64,000 nt of DNA from the NCBI RefSeq assembly GCF_965221685.1, contig NZ_OZ244907.1, one strand, 5' to 3'. Below, piece after piece: positions 1-7,002 of the stretch. This stretch comes from Palauibacter sp022826685 (GTDB taxonomy: Bacteria; Gemmatimonadota; Gemmatimonadetes; Palauibacterales; Palauibacteraceae). Numbering within the stretch: the first letter of the stretch is position 1; each line of letters opens with the position of its first letter. The notes beneath the pieces are model-generated. The model worked only from the letters and a program-made list of their open reading frames with translations, searched no databases and was not told where the DNA came from. The translations under genes were made by a program, and so were the position numbers.

Positions 1-261
1 GAGCGCCTTGAGCGGGAGGAGTGGGTCGGCGCCAGGGATGGCGCCGGCGCGCTCGGCCGGAGCGAACTCCCAGGTACCCCGCACCGGGGTGGGAAGCAGC
101 CATCCGAGCCGAGCGAGGCGGTGCGCGATAATCCTCCCAGGGGTCTTGAGCCCCTGTCCCTCGGCAATGCGGGAGATCTCCTCGAGGGTGACGGTGGGTT
201 TCCGCTCGAGTTCGAGGTGCTCGACGAGCGCGGCAAGCGAAGGCGGGATGGATCTGGCCAT
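1..261 (-). CDS. AbiEi-type (type IV TA) antitoxin, N-terminal part, cut by window edge
   Basis: Reading leftward from an ATG at 261, the frame stays open to the window edge, giving 87 residues. It begins MARSIPPSLAALVEHLELE, then a winged-helix-like stretch with EEISRIAEGQGLK and RIIAHRLARLGWLL, then PVRGTWEFAPAERAG and DPLLPLKAL. This order (short helical start, winged-helix DNA-binding domain, then the GTWEF / DPLLPL segment) is what I know from AbiEi-family antitoxins, which repress their own operon and neutralise an AbiEii nucleotidyltransferase. The C-terminal domain and any partner toxin lie outside the window. A TTGACA box and a perfect palindrome sit upstream, consistent with autoregulation. 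Confidence 0.7.
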   Translation of the reverse strand, partial: MARSIPPSLAALVEHLELERKPTVTLEEISRIAEGQGLKTPGRIIAHRLARLGWLLPTPVRGTWEFAPAERAGAIPGADPLLPLKAL

Positions 262-306
262 GACGTTGACCCGGCGGTAGCGTCCTGTCGAATTAGGAGA
301 AGAAGG

Positions 307-367
307 AAGCTAGGCGCCTGTAGGCCTCAGTGTCAACGCGGGCATGATTGTTACTGAATCAGTAACA
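307..367 (-). promoter_or_regulatory. Promoter and palindromic operator of the AbiEi-like gene
   Basis: On the minus strand a perfect TTGACA lies at 336-331 and a TAGCTT at 312-307, 18 nt apart. Directly upstream, 349-367 is TGTTACTGA-A-TCAGTAACA, a perfect 9-bp inverted repeat around one base. The placement next to the -35 box suggests an operator for the antitoxin itself. No expression evidence is available; this is inference from spacing and symmetry. Confidence 0.5.
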
Positions 368-423
368 TAGGCGCGTCGCGTGACACCCCTGTGGTTGAGA
401 ACTTCCCCCCGCCTTTGCCCCGG

Positions 424-858
424 TCAGATGCGCTGGTGGTCCGCCCGCCAGTCCTCCACAGCCTCCTTGATGCCCTTCCGGCTCGTCAGTTCGCCCGCGA
501 GGACCCGGCGTACCAATCCAGGCAGTTCCGCGTCCGAAGCGAAGCGCAGAGCGATGAGCTGGTCCGTCGTCAGCCGCTCGATTTCGCCCTTCAGCTCGTC
601 CGGCAGCAACCTTTCCAGGCGGAGGCGCTCCTCCAGGCGGATCACCCGGTCCTGAACGCCCGTTGAGAAGCGCCGCGCGGAGAGAAGGGCTATCGCCGTA
701 CAGGCGGCGACCACGAACAGCCCCAGGGTCTCTGCGCTGAAATCCACGACGACCCGGTATCCGACGCCGATCGTCGCGGCCGTGGAGAGAAAGGCCCCCG
801 CGAGGAACAGCGGCGGAGGGCGCCTGGCGTGGTTCGCGTAGCTCTGCGGCTCGGCCAT
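424..858 (-). CDS. DUF6526 family membrane protein, copy 1
   Basis: A 144-residue protein with the DUF6526 layout: an N-terminal MAEPQSYANHARRPPP start, two hydrophobic segments (about residues 16-35 and 45-62), then a charged C-terminal region with RVIRLEERLRLERLLPDELK and a helix ending in WRADHQRI. The function of the family is unknown. A second copy at 5927-6361 is about 85% identical by eye and has the same orientation. About 75 bp upstream of the start (859-931) also match the second copy, so the duplicated unit is larger than the gene. The ATG at 858 is supported by the conserved start in both copies. Confidence 0.85.
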   Translation of the reverse strand: MAEPQSYANHARRPPPLFLAGAFLSTAATIGVGYRVVVDFSAETLGLFVVAACTAIALLSARRFSTGVQDRVIRLEERLRLERLLPDELKGEIERLTTDQLIALRFASDAELPGLVRRVLAGELTSRKGIKEAVEDWRADHQRI

Positions 859-932
859 TGCAAATTCCGGGGTCTCGGGAGGCGTGTCACGCGCGAGAGT
901 AATGCGCGGCCGGGTGGCGCCGGCGCAAGCCG

Positions 933-969
933 GGATCCGCTGGCGATCCGTCGAGCGGCCGGGCTATGG
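933..969 (+). repeat. 37-bp direct repeat, left copy (partner 3264-3300)
   Basis: The 37 bp at 933-969 match 3264-3300 at 36 positions (one C/G difference). The pair brackets the two sterol-methyltransferase-like genes. Both copies lie next to DUF6526 sequence, intact on the left and a remnant on the right. Confidence 0.8.
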
Positions 970-981
970 GCCGCCGTTGAG

Positions 982-1998
982 CTACGGCTTGCGGGCCAGG
1001 ACGAAATATTCCGGGGTGAAGATGTCGTGTTCGCCGGCCTCCGCATGGGCATCCGCGCTCAGGTTCAACAGCGCCGCGACGCGGGCCGTACCGCGCGGCA
1101 CGACGCGGAGCCATTCCAGCAGCCACAGAAACGCGTTGGTCAGCTTCCGGCCGACCGCCGAACGCCGGAAGCCGGTGAACGAGAGGCGGGAACCTGTCAG
1201 GGGTTCATACCAGGGAATGTCGAACAGCCCTTCCGCTGTCAGGTCGCGGGCCTCGAGCAGCTCGAATCCGGCCCGGCGCAGAGCTGCGTCGATCTCTCCT
1301 TGCCGCGGAATGTCCGGGACACCGCCGCCATACTCCAGATCGGCCTTGATTCGGCGGTGTTCCGCGTTCCCCTCATCGAACCGGTCGGTCAGGCTGTATT
1401 CGTAGGCCGCGAAGCAGCCGCCCGGCTTCAGGACCCGGAACGCTTCGGCGTAAACGCCGGCAACGTCCGGCGAGCAGCAGATCGACTGGATGGAATAGAC
1501 GGCGTCGTAGCTGGCGTCCGGCGCGTCGATGTCGATGAAATCGCACTCCAGGAACTCGAGCAGATGGCCCAGCCCCGAGACCTGCGACAGTTGCTCCGCG
1601 CGGCGAATCTGATAACCGCTGCTGTTGATGCCCACGATCTTCGCGCCGGAAAAGCGCGCGATCTCCTGCATCGGCCCCCCGATGCCACACCCGAGATCGG
1701 CCACCACCATGCCCGGTTCGAGCGCCAGTCTGCGCGCAAGGTAGTGCTCGGAACGTACAAGCGCGGCAGCGAAACTTTCCCCTCTCCGGCGCCCCGAGAA
1801 ATGAAACGACCGGCCCCAGCCGAACTCGTACAGATCGGTGGCCAGGTCGTAGTACTCTTTCAGGAAATCGCGATAGTGCGTCGTGCGCTCGTCTCGCCCG
1901 CCACGGGTCTCACCCCCGTACCGCCGCTCGAACTCGCGGACACGCCCGACGATGTCGCCCCGCGATCCGGCCTCCCTCAGGACATCGGTAAGTTTCAT
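982..1998 (-). CDS. Sterol C-24 methyltransferase-like protein (SMT1)
   Basis: This 338-residue class I SAM-dependent methyltransferase has the hallmarks of sterol 24-C-methyltransferases (ERG6/SMT). Region I is YEFGWGRSFHF (57-67), the SAM site is ADLGCGIGGP (100-109), and KPGGCFAAYEY (191-201) matches the conserved KPGG box. Region III is divergent (YSIQSICCSPD, 168-178). The C-terminal third matches the Sterol_MT_C pattern, with PWYEPL, GRKLTNAF and ending FVLARKP. The family transfers a methyl group from SAM to the C-24 double bond of a sterol side chain. I chose ATG 1998 because GGGGAG lies 6 nt upstream, which leaves 22 nt to the upstream paralogue; a longer start at 2058 overlaps that gene. 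Substrate is not shown by sequence. Confidence 0.8.
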   Translation of the reverse strand: MKLTDVLREAGSRGDIVGRVREFERRYGGETRGGRDERTTHYRDFLKEYYDLATDLYEFGWGRSFHFSGRRRGESFAAALVRSEHYLARRLALEPGMVVADLGCGIGGPMQEIARFSGAKIVGINSSGYQIRRAEQLSQVSGLGHLLEFLECDFIDIDAPDASYDAVYSIQSICCSPDVAGVYAEAFRVLKPGGCFAAYEYSLTDRFDEGNAEHRRIKADLEYGGGVPDIPRQGEIDAALRRAGFELLEARDLTAEGLFDIPWYEPLTGSRLSFTGFRRSAVGRKLTNAFLWLLEWLRVVPRGTARVAALLNLSADAHAEAGEHDIFTPEYFVLARKP

Positions 1999-2020
1999 GC
2001 TTGCTCCCCGTCGACGCTCA

Positions 2021-3055
2021 TCAGGCGGTCGAATTGCCACCGCCCGGCCTTCGGGCAAGCATGAAGTACAGGGTCGTCACGATGCCCCTCTTCCCGCCCT
2101 CGACGGTGGCATCGGCTGCGGCGTTGAAGATGTCGCTCACGCGGCGACTGCCCCTGGCGGAGGGGCGGAGGGCTTCCAGGATGCCGAGCGCCTGGCTGGT
2201 CAGACGGCGACCGGTCGGGGAACGCGCCACCGCTCGAATCGAGAACCCGCCTGCTTCAAGCGGCGAGTACCAGGGCGTTTCCGGATCCCCCGTCTCCGCG
2301 CGGTCCTTCGTCTCCAGGAGTTCGAATCCGGCCGCCACCATGCTCCGGCGGCACTCCTCCGCCGTGATCATGTCCGGAATACCATAGCCAAGCTCGATGG
2401 CCTGCTTGATCCGTCGATGTTCCTGATCGTCCGGATCATAGTTGTCGGTCATCACACATTCGTCGGCCACCAATAGGCCGTCGGGCTTCAGGACGCGGAA
2501 CAACTCCTTGAAAGCCTGCGTTCGGTCCGGAGCGTGACAGGTCGACCCGATCGCGTAGATCCGGTCGTAGGTGGCATCTTCTACCGGCAGGTCCATGAAG
2601 TCGGCCAGCATCACCTCGCATTGCTTCGAGAGACCCGCTTTTTCGTTGTAACGCCGGGCCTTTTCGACCTCTTCAGGAACGATGTTGGCCCCAACGATCC
2701 GCGCTCCCGAGTAGCGAGCGATTTCGCGCATGGGTCCGCCGACCCCGCAGCCGACGTCGAGGACCAGCATCCCCGGCTCCAGCCCCAGGCGGTCGGAGAT
2801 GTAGCGCTCGTGCCGCCGGATCCCGTCGGCGAATGTCTCGCCCTTCTCGAAAGGACACATGTGGTGCGACCGCCCCCAGGCGATCTCGTACAGGTCGGCG
2901 CCCAGGACATAGTGAAACTTGGCCAACGCGATGTCGTGCTGTTTTCGGGCGGACACGGCCTCGTCATCGTTCTTCTCGAAGAGGTCGATGTGCTGCTCGA
3001 TCCGCCTGGCCTTGGCGACGGTGTCCGACGGGTGCTGCGATCGTTTCGCCGTCAT
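2021..3055 (-). CDS. Sterol C-24 methyltransferase-like protein (SMT2)
   Basis: A second, upstream SMT homologue of 344 residues. Region I is YEIAWGRSHHM (56-66), the SAM site LDVGCGVGGP (99-108), region III YAIGSTCHAPD (167-177, close to the eukaryotic YAIEATCHAP) and region IV KPDGLLVADE (190-199). The C-terminal sterol-MT domain is recognisable from PWYSPL, SPTGRRLTSQALGILEAL and YFMLARRP. It is clearly paralogous to SMT1 but diverged, so the two may act on different substrates or in successive steps. ATG 3055 is preferred to 3136 because the extra 27 residues have no family resemblance and no ribosome site precedes 3136. Cyclopropane or tocopherol methyltransferases are alternatives, but they lack this C-terminal domain. 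Confidence 0.8.
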   Translation of the reverse strand: MTAKRSQHPSDTVAKARRIEQHIDLFEKNDDEAVSARKQHDIALAKFHYVLGADLYEIAWGRSHHMCPFEKGETFADGIRRHERYISDRLGLEPGMLVLDVGCGVGGPMREIARYSGARIVGANIVPEEVEKARRYNEKAGLSKQCEVMLADFMDLPVEDATYDRIYAIGSTCHAPDRTQAFKELFRVLKPDGLLVADECVMTDNYDPDDQEHRRIKQAIELGYGIPDMITAEECRRSMVAAGFELLETKDRAETGDPETPWYSPLEAGGFSIRAVARSPTGRRLTSQALGILEALRPSARGSRRVSDIFNAAADATVEGGKRGIVTTLYFMLARRPGGGNSTA

Positions 3056-3155
3056 GCTCGTGTCTTCGGGCTTGTGACGGTTGGCCCCACTCAATCCGAG
3101 TGCGATCGAAAGGTGGCTCCGAGATCCGGGCGGCATCCTAAATGCGGCAATTGCG

Positions 3156-3181
3156 TGACACCAGCCTTCATAACGGTGTCA
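3156..3181 (-). promoter_or_regulatory. Inverted repeat upstream of the SMT pair
   Basis: TGACACC (3156-3162) and GGTGTCA (3175-3181) form a perfect 7-bp inverted repeat about 100 bp upstream of the SMT2 start. The right arm overlaps a TTGACA on the minus strand (3183-3178). I see no convincing -10 at the right spacing, so it may be an operator or only a chance hairpin. Confidence 0.3.
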
Positions 3182-3263
3182 ATACGGTGATCAAGCGGCT
3201 TCCGCCGAGGCCTTTGCCGCGCTTGGAGAGGCCGATCGCCGTGCAGGCGGCGAGGCACCTTCA
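3180..3263 (-). pseudogene. Degraded remnant of a third DUF6526 gene
   Basis: On the minus strand the stretch around 3229-3252 encodes AACTAIGL, the same residues as the second hydrophobic segment of the two intact DUF6526 proteins. Nucleotides here closely resemble 688-712 and 6188-6212. The rest of the gene is missing, and the remnant sits only 12 nt from the right copy of the 37-bp repeat. The match is short, so the call is tentative. Confidence 0.35.
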
Positions 3264-3300
3264 GGATCCGCTGGCGATCCGTGGAGCGGCCGGGCTATGG
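3264..3300 (+). repeat. 37-bp direct repeat, right copy (partner 933-969)
   Basis: Right-hand copy, 36 of 37 positions identical to 933-969. It ends 35 bp before the start of the amidohydrolase gene. With the flanking DUF6526 pieces it suggests that the SMT pair was inserted between, or brought in with, a duplicated border. Confidence 0.8.
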
Positions 3301-3335
3301 TGTCCATCAGCGCCGCCCGCCACCCGGAGGACCCC

Positions 3336-4796
3336 ATGGCCGCCTCGAGAGACTCCGCCGCCCACCGCCTCCACACCGCGGCCGCCGTGCTCCTCGCGAC
3401 GCTGGCGTCGGCCGGTCCGGTCGAAGCCGCCATGGCCACCCAGGAGATCCTCATCCGCGGGGGCACCGTCGTCACCTCGGAGCGGCGATTCGACGCGGAC
3501 GTGCGGGTGCGGGACGGGACCATCGTCGAGATCGGGACCGGATTGGCCGCGGGGGCCGGCGCCCGCACGATCGACGCCACCGAGCTGCTGGTCATGCCGG
3601 GCGGCGTGGATCCGCACGTCCACCTGGGGGGACGCACCCGCGACGACTACCGCACCGGGTCGCAGGCGGCGCTCGCGGGAGGCATCACCACGATCTCGAA
3701 CTTCGCCTTCCCCGCCGGAGAGCAGAACCTCGCCGAGGCGATCGAGCGCGAGGCGGCGCTCATCCGTGAGCACGCGATCGCGGACGTCATCCTGCACGCG
3801 GGCGTCACCCCCCGAACCGAGCAGGCCGAGATGACCACGCTCGGCGCCGAAACCGGCCAGACCAGCACCAAGATCTTCATGGTGTGGACCACCTTCGACG
3901 CCGCGGTGCCGAACCACATGGCGACCATGGCCGAGGCGGGGCGCGCCGGCATCCTGACGATGGTGCACTGCGAGGACTGGCCCATCCTCGCCCACGCGAT
4001 CGCCGAACTGACGGCCGCCGAGCGCACCTCGCTCGAGTACTTCCCGGACAGCCGGCCCGTGCTCGCCGAAGTCGTCGCCTGCCAGCGTGCGGTCGCCATG
4101 GCCGAGGCCACCGGGGCGCCCATCTACGCGGTTCACGTCTCCTCCGAGGGTGCGTTGCGGGTGCTGCGGGAGGCCCGGGACCGGGGGCTCGACGTCTTCG
4201 TCGAAACGCGCCCCATCTACCTCCACTTCACCCGCGAGCGCTTCGAGGGCCCCGACCGCGGGCTCTACGTGGGACAGCCGCCGCTTCGCGAGCAGGGCGA
4301 TCAGGACGCCCTGTGGGCGGGCATCGCCAGCGGATCCGTGCACGTCCTCGCCACAGACCACGTCGCGTATCTCCGCGAAGAGAAGATGGACCCGTCGCAG
4401 ACCATCTCCAGCCATCGGGCCGGCCTGAGCAACCTCCAGGTGGTGCGGCCGATGCTCTGGTCCGAGGGCGTCGTCCGGGGACGCATCTCCGAGGAGCGCT
4501 TCGTGGCGGTGACCTCGACCAACGCCGCCAGGCTCTTCGGCCTCTACCCGCGCAAGGGCACGATCGCCGTGGGCTCGGACGCCGACATCGTCCTCTGGGA
4601 CCCGGACGAGACGCGCACGATCCGCGACGAGGACATGTTCTCCGGAGCCGGCTTCTCGGTCTACTCCGGGTGGGAAGTCACAGGCTGGCCCGTGATCACG
4701 CTCCGCCGCGGCGAGGTGGTGTACGAGAACGGCGAGATCCTGGCGGGCCCGGGCACCGGCGAACTCCTCCGCCGCGGGAGGTGGCGGACCCCGTAG
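3336..4796 (+). CDS. Dihydropyrimidinase/D-hydantoinase-like amidohydrolase, exported
   Basis: A 486-residue cyclic-amide hydrolase. The metal site is complete: H94 and H96 in PGGVDPHVHLGG, K179 in TSTKIFMVW (the lysine usually carboxylated), H211 in MVHCEDW, H267 in YAVHVSS and D341 in ATDHVAY. The family hydrolyses dihydropyrimidines, hydantoins or allantoin-like rings; the exact substrate cannot be told. The first 32 residues read as a signal peptide ending GPVEAA, which is unusual for a normally cytosolic enzyme. ATG 3336 has GGAGG 5 nt upstream; an internal ATG at 3432 would give a cytosolic form. Fragments of a close relative of its 3' end occur at 5870-5902 and 6464-6560. Confidence 0.8.
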   Translation: MAASRDSAAHRLHTAAAVLLATLASAGPVEAAMATQEILIRGGTVVTSERRFDADVRVRDGTIVEIGTGLAAGAGARTIDATELLVMPGGVDPHVHLGGRTRDDYRTGSQAALAGGITTISNFAFPAGEQNLAEAIEREAALIREHAIADVILHAGVTPRTEQAEMTTLGAETGQTSTKIFMVWTTFDAAVPNHMATMAEAGRAGILTMVHCEDWPILAHAIAELTAAERTSLEYFPDSRPVLAEVVACQRAVAMAEATGAPIYAVHVSSEGALRVLREARDRGLDVFVETRPIYLHFTRERFEGPDRGLYVGQPPLREQGDQDALWAGIASGSVHVLATDHVAYLREEKMDPSQTISSHRAGLSNLQVVRPMLWSEGVVRGRISEERFVAVTSTNAARLFGLYPRKGTIAVGSDADIVLWDPDETRTIRDEDMFSGAGFSVYSGWEVTGWPVITLRRGEVVYENGEILAGPGTGELLRRGRWRTP

Positions 4797-4928
4797 CACC
4801 GGCAGCCGATGCGAGGCTGACCGCCGGGACCGGGTGCCTGATCCTGCAACGCGTTGCAGCGGTTTTCCGAACGGGAGGTGGAGGAAAGATCTCTTTGCTT
4901 GCGTACTGCGAATGTAGTACCATCCCGC

Positions 4929-5249
4929 ATGGGATTCTCGGAGGCGAAGGCGGCGGTGGTGGCGGCTCTTCACGAAGGGAACTTCGAGCACGAGGCTCGC
5001 GAGGTCCGCGCGGAGAAGAATCTACTGGCGGTTGGCGATGTCGATGCGAGCGCGGTTGCAGCACTCGTGCTCAAGACTCGCTCTGAAGACTACGGGGAAT
5101 CGCCCCACCACTGGGATCAATCCGTGGTGGTGCACACGTTTACGCCAACGGTTCGAGAGGAACGGTGGTACATCAAGGTGTATTTCGTGGAGACCGACGG
5201 GGACGACCGGAAAGCGATGTTCATAAGCGTTCATCGAGCGGGGAACTGA
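4929..5249 (+). CDS. Small protein, putative TA toxin
   Basis: The 106-residue product starts MGFSEAKAAVVAALHEGNF and ends with WYIKVYFVETDGDDRKAMF and ISVHRA. The WYIK-x-YF and ISVH strands suggest a small alpha/beta fold reminiscent of MqsR/RelE-type toxins, but I cannot assign a family. Its stop (5247-5249) is one base before the ATG of the next gene, which has an antitoxin-like architecture, so context points to a TA pair. An in-frame upstream start at 4854 exists, but ATG 4929 begins where the protein becomes compact and regular. No ribosome site is evident. Confidence 0.5.
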   Translation: MGFSEAKAAVVAALHEGNFEHEAREVRAEKNLLAVGDVDASAVAALVLKTRSEDYGESPHHWDQSVVVHTFTPTVREERWYIKVYFVETDGDDRKAMFISVHRAGN

Positions 5250-5250
5250 G

Positions 5251-5847
5251 ATGAAGATCTTGCGGGAAGGAGATCGCGGGTACGCTCTGGCACCGGACCG
5301 CGGGCGAGTCGAAATCGTCTACGAGTACCGAACGGTCGAACTCGAGAAGTCAAACGCCACGGTCAGGAACGTCCTCGTCGGCGTGGATACCGAAACCGGA
5401 GAGGTTCTGACGGTGCCGGCCCAATCGACGCCGAAACTGAAAGCGGCGAGGGAAGCGAAGAAGGAGGACGTGATGAGCGTCCGGATGCCGCGGGAGCTCG
5501 ACGACGTGCTTCATCTCGTGGCGGACCGCTATCGCGTGGCGCCCAGGCAGTTCGCTCCCGCGGTAATTCGTTACTACCTCACGCTGGCTCGCGTGGATGC
5601 CGACATGGCTCGCCGGCTGAACACGCTCTCCAGGAGCCGCTTGGCGACGGGGAGGTGTCGGAAGGACCTGCGCCTGAGGATACGGCCGGAGCTTCTTGCG
5701 TGGTTACGCGATGTCGCGGTTGCCCCGGAAGGAGCCACCAGGAGTGCGATGGTTCGAGGTGCAATCGTGGCGGCGAAGGAGGATGTGCTCGACGATCGCG
5801 CAAGAAGGCGACAGCGGCAACTAGAGGCGATTGCCCGGGCCGTTTAG
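5251..5847 (+). CDS. Putative antitoxin/DNA-binding partner of the upstream small protein
   Basis: 198 residues. The N-terminus (MKILREGDRGYALAP, then VLVGVDTETGEVLTVPAQ and STPKLKAAREAKK) resembles proteins with a YgiT/MqsA-type zinc-finger start followed by the PAQSTP linker, but the cysteines expected in the finger are absent here. The C-terminal part has two helical repeats with MSVRMPRELDDVL and LRLRIRPELLAWLRDVA, which look like ribbon-helix-helix or similar DNA-binding segments, and a basic tail. It follows the small putative toxin gene by 1 nt, so the two are translationally coupled. The TA role is inference from context. Confidence 0.5.
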   Translation: MKILREGDRGYALAPDRGRVEIVYEYRTVELEKSNATVRNVLVGVDTETGEVLTVPAQSTPKLKAAREAKKEDVMSVRMPRELDDVLHLVADRYRVAPRQFAPAVIRYYLTLARVDADMARRLNTLSRSRLATGRCRKDLRLRIRPELLAWLRDVAVAPEGATRSAMVRGAIVAAKEDVLDDRARRRQRQLEAIARAV

Positions 5848-5869
5848 GTCCGAGACCAACACCTCAGAC

Positions 5870-5902
5870 CTCTGGGATCCGGACGAGACGCGCACCATAC
5901 GG
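5870..5902 (+). pseudogene. Fragment of the amidohydrolase 3' region (LWDPDETRTI)
   Basis: 33 bp with about four differences from 4593-4625, encoding the same LWDPDETRTI peptide. No open frame continues around it. Just beyond, 5909-5925 is identical over 17 bp to the lipobox region of the ureohydrolase gene (10511-10527), which may be chance. It marks a scrambled zone between the putative TA pair and the second DUF6526 gene. Confidence 0.5.
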
Positions 5903-5926
5903 CTGACAGCCTGCGAGGTTCCACCT

Positions 5927-6361
5927 TCAGACGCGCTGGTGGTCGGCGCGCCAGTTTTCGACGGCCTGCTTGATGGCCTTCCGGCTCGTCAGTTCGCCCG
6001 CGAGGACGCGGCGTACCAACCCGGGCAGCTCCGCGTCCGACGCGAAGCGCAGAGCGATGAGCTGGTCCGTCGTCAGCTGCTCGATTTCGCCCTTCAGCTC
6101 GTCCGGCAGCGTCCTTTCCAGGCGGAGGCGCTCCTCCAGGCGGATCACCCGGTCCTGAACGCCCGTTGAGAAGCTCCGCGCAAGCGGAAGGCCTATCGCC
6201 GTACAGGCGGCGACCACGAACAGCGCCAGGGTCTCTGCGCTGTAATCCACGACAACCCGGTATCCGACACCTAACGCAGCCGCCATGGAGAGAAGGCACG
6301 CTGCGAGGAACAGCAGTGGAGGACGCTTGGCGTGGTTCGCGAAGTTCTGGGGCTCGGCCAT
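5927..6361 (-). CDS. DUF6526 family membrane protein, copy 2
   Basis: 144 residues, same length and orientation as 424-858, with about 22 substitutions by eye, mostly in the N-terminal membrane half (for example LLFLAACLLSMAAALGVGYR). The C-terminal half from STGVQDRVIRLEERLRLER onward is almost unchanged, which suggests that this half is the constrained part. It is flanked on both sides by pieces of amidohydrolase sequence in the opposite order to the intact gene, so the copy probably arrived by recombination. Function unknown. Confidence 0.85.
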   Translation of the reverse strand: MAEPQNFANHAKRPPLLFLAACLLSMAAALGVGYRVVVDYSAETLALFVVAACTAIGLPLARSFSTGVQDRVIRLEERLRLERTLPDELKGEIEQLTTDQLIALRFASDAELPGLVRRVLAGELTSRKAIKQAVENWRADHQRV

Positions 6362-6463
6362 TGCGATTCCGGGGTCTCGGGCGGCATGTCACGGGCGAGA
6401 GTAATGCGCCGTCGGGCGACGCCGGCGCAAGCCGCGATCATGCCCTGCTTCGGCGCTGGCGAC

Positions 6464-6560
6464 ATCGTGGCGGCGACCTCGACCAACGCCGCCCAAGCTC
6501 TTCGGGCTATTACCCGCGGAAGGGCTCGGACTCCGTGGGCTCGGACGCCCGGCAGATGCG
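6464..6560 (+). pseudogene. Degenerate amidohydrolase fragment
   Basis: This stretch resembles 4502-4590 of the intact dihydropyrimidinase-like gene, including the segment for the VTSTNAA motif and the following GS-A region, but carries frame-disrupting changes. The part of the gene that should follow it (LWDPDETRTI) lies upstream at 5870-5902, on the other side of a DUF6526 gene, so order has been shuffled. Confidence 0.5.
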
Positions 6561-6751
6561 CGATGTGGTGGTTCGTCTTCCGGGACCCGAGAGTTGTATC
6601 ACATCCCTGCGCTGCGTTACCATGCTTCGCAGCAAGACTCATAACGGCCCCCGGATGGGTTGGGCGTCCATCGCCCGGCTACCCCAAACATCTCGGGGGC
6701 CACTTGCATCTAGGTCTTGTGAGGTCGGATCCGTCCTCACCATAGGGTTCT

Positions 6752-6794
6752 AAAAAATAACCCCGCCCGAGGCCTTTCGGCGTGTCGGGCGGGG
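6752..6794 (-). terminator. Orphan intrinsic terminator (minus strand)
   Basis: Stem CCCCGCCCGA (6761-6770) pairs with TCGGGCGGGG (6785-6794). On the minus strand it is followed by TTATTTTTT (6760-6752), a classic intrinsic terminator. No minus-strand gene ends just upstream. The 43 bp are identical at 42 positions to the terminator at 17298-17340, so this one is probably left over from a lost receptor-type gene. Confidence 0.7.
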
Positions 6795-6930
6795 AGCAAG
6801 TTTCTGGGTCAAGCGCGAACGCTGGACGTATGCCGGAGGCTACAAACTCCTTGCGCGACCGTCAACTTCGCACGTTGCGGTTTGGCTGGAAGTTGACGAT
6901 CCTTCAAGCGTAATTCCTCAGGTCGTCCTC

Positions 6931-7002
6931 TACTGCAAAAGGCCTTCGGGTGCAGCAAGACGCTGGGGTAAGGGCCCCGAGGATGTTTCTTGTCCTCGGG
7001 GC
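6931..7002 (+). promoter_or_regulatory. Structured 5' leader ahead of the SLC13 permease gene
   Basis: Two stem-loops precede the permease start: CTGCA...TGCAG flanking an AAAGGCCTTCGGG loop (around 6930-6953), and a perfect 10-bp stem GCCCCGAGGA (6974-6983) / TCCTCGGGGC (6993-7002) with a 9-nt loop. The second is followed by TCTTGCGTT, not a real U-tract. I do not recognise a known riboswitch class. It may be an attenuator or a translational control element. Confidence 0.35.

Noticed and set aside
8..357. Two short plus-strand open frames at the left edge
   Set aside because: They are antisense to the AbiEi-like coding sequence and have no ribosome site or recognisable domain.
4895..4920. 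TTGCTT ... TAGTAC promoter for the small putative toxin gene
   Set aside because: Spacing is only 14 nt and neither box is convincing.
3261..4991. A 576-codon minus-strand open frame over the amidohydrolase gene
   Set aside because: Composition is antisense-like with His/Arg/Gly runs, while the plus strand has a full metal-site amidohydrolase.
5909..5925. 17-bp identity with the ureohydrolase lipobox region
   Set aside because: A 17-bp match can arise by chance in GC-rich DNA of this length; it is not used as evidence for a gene fragment on its own.
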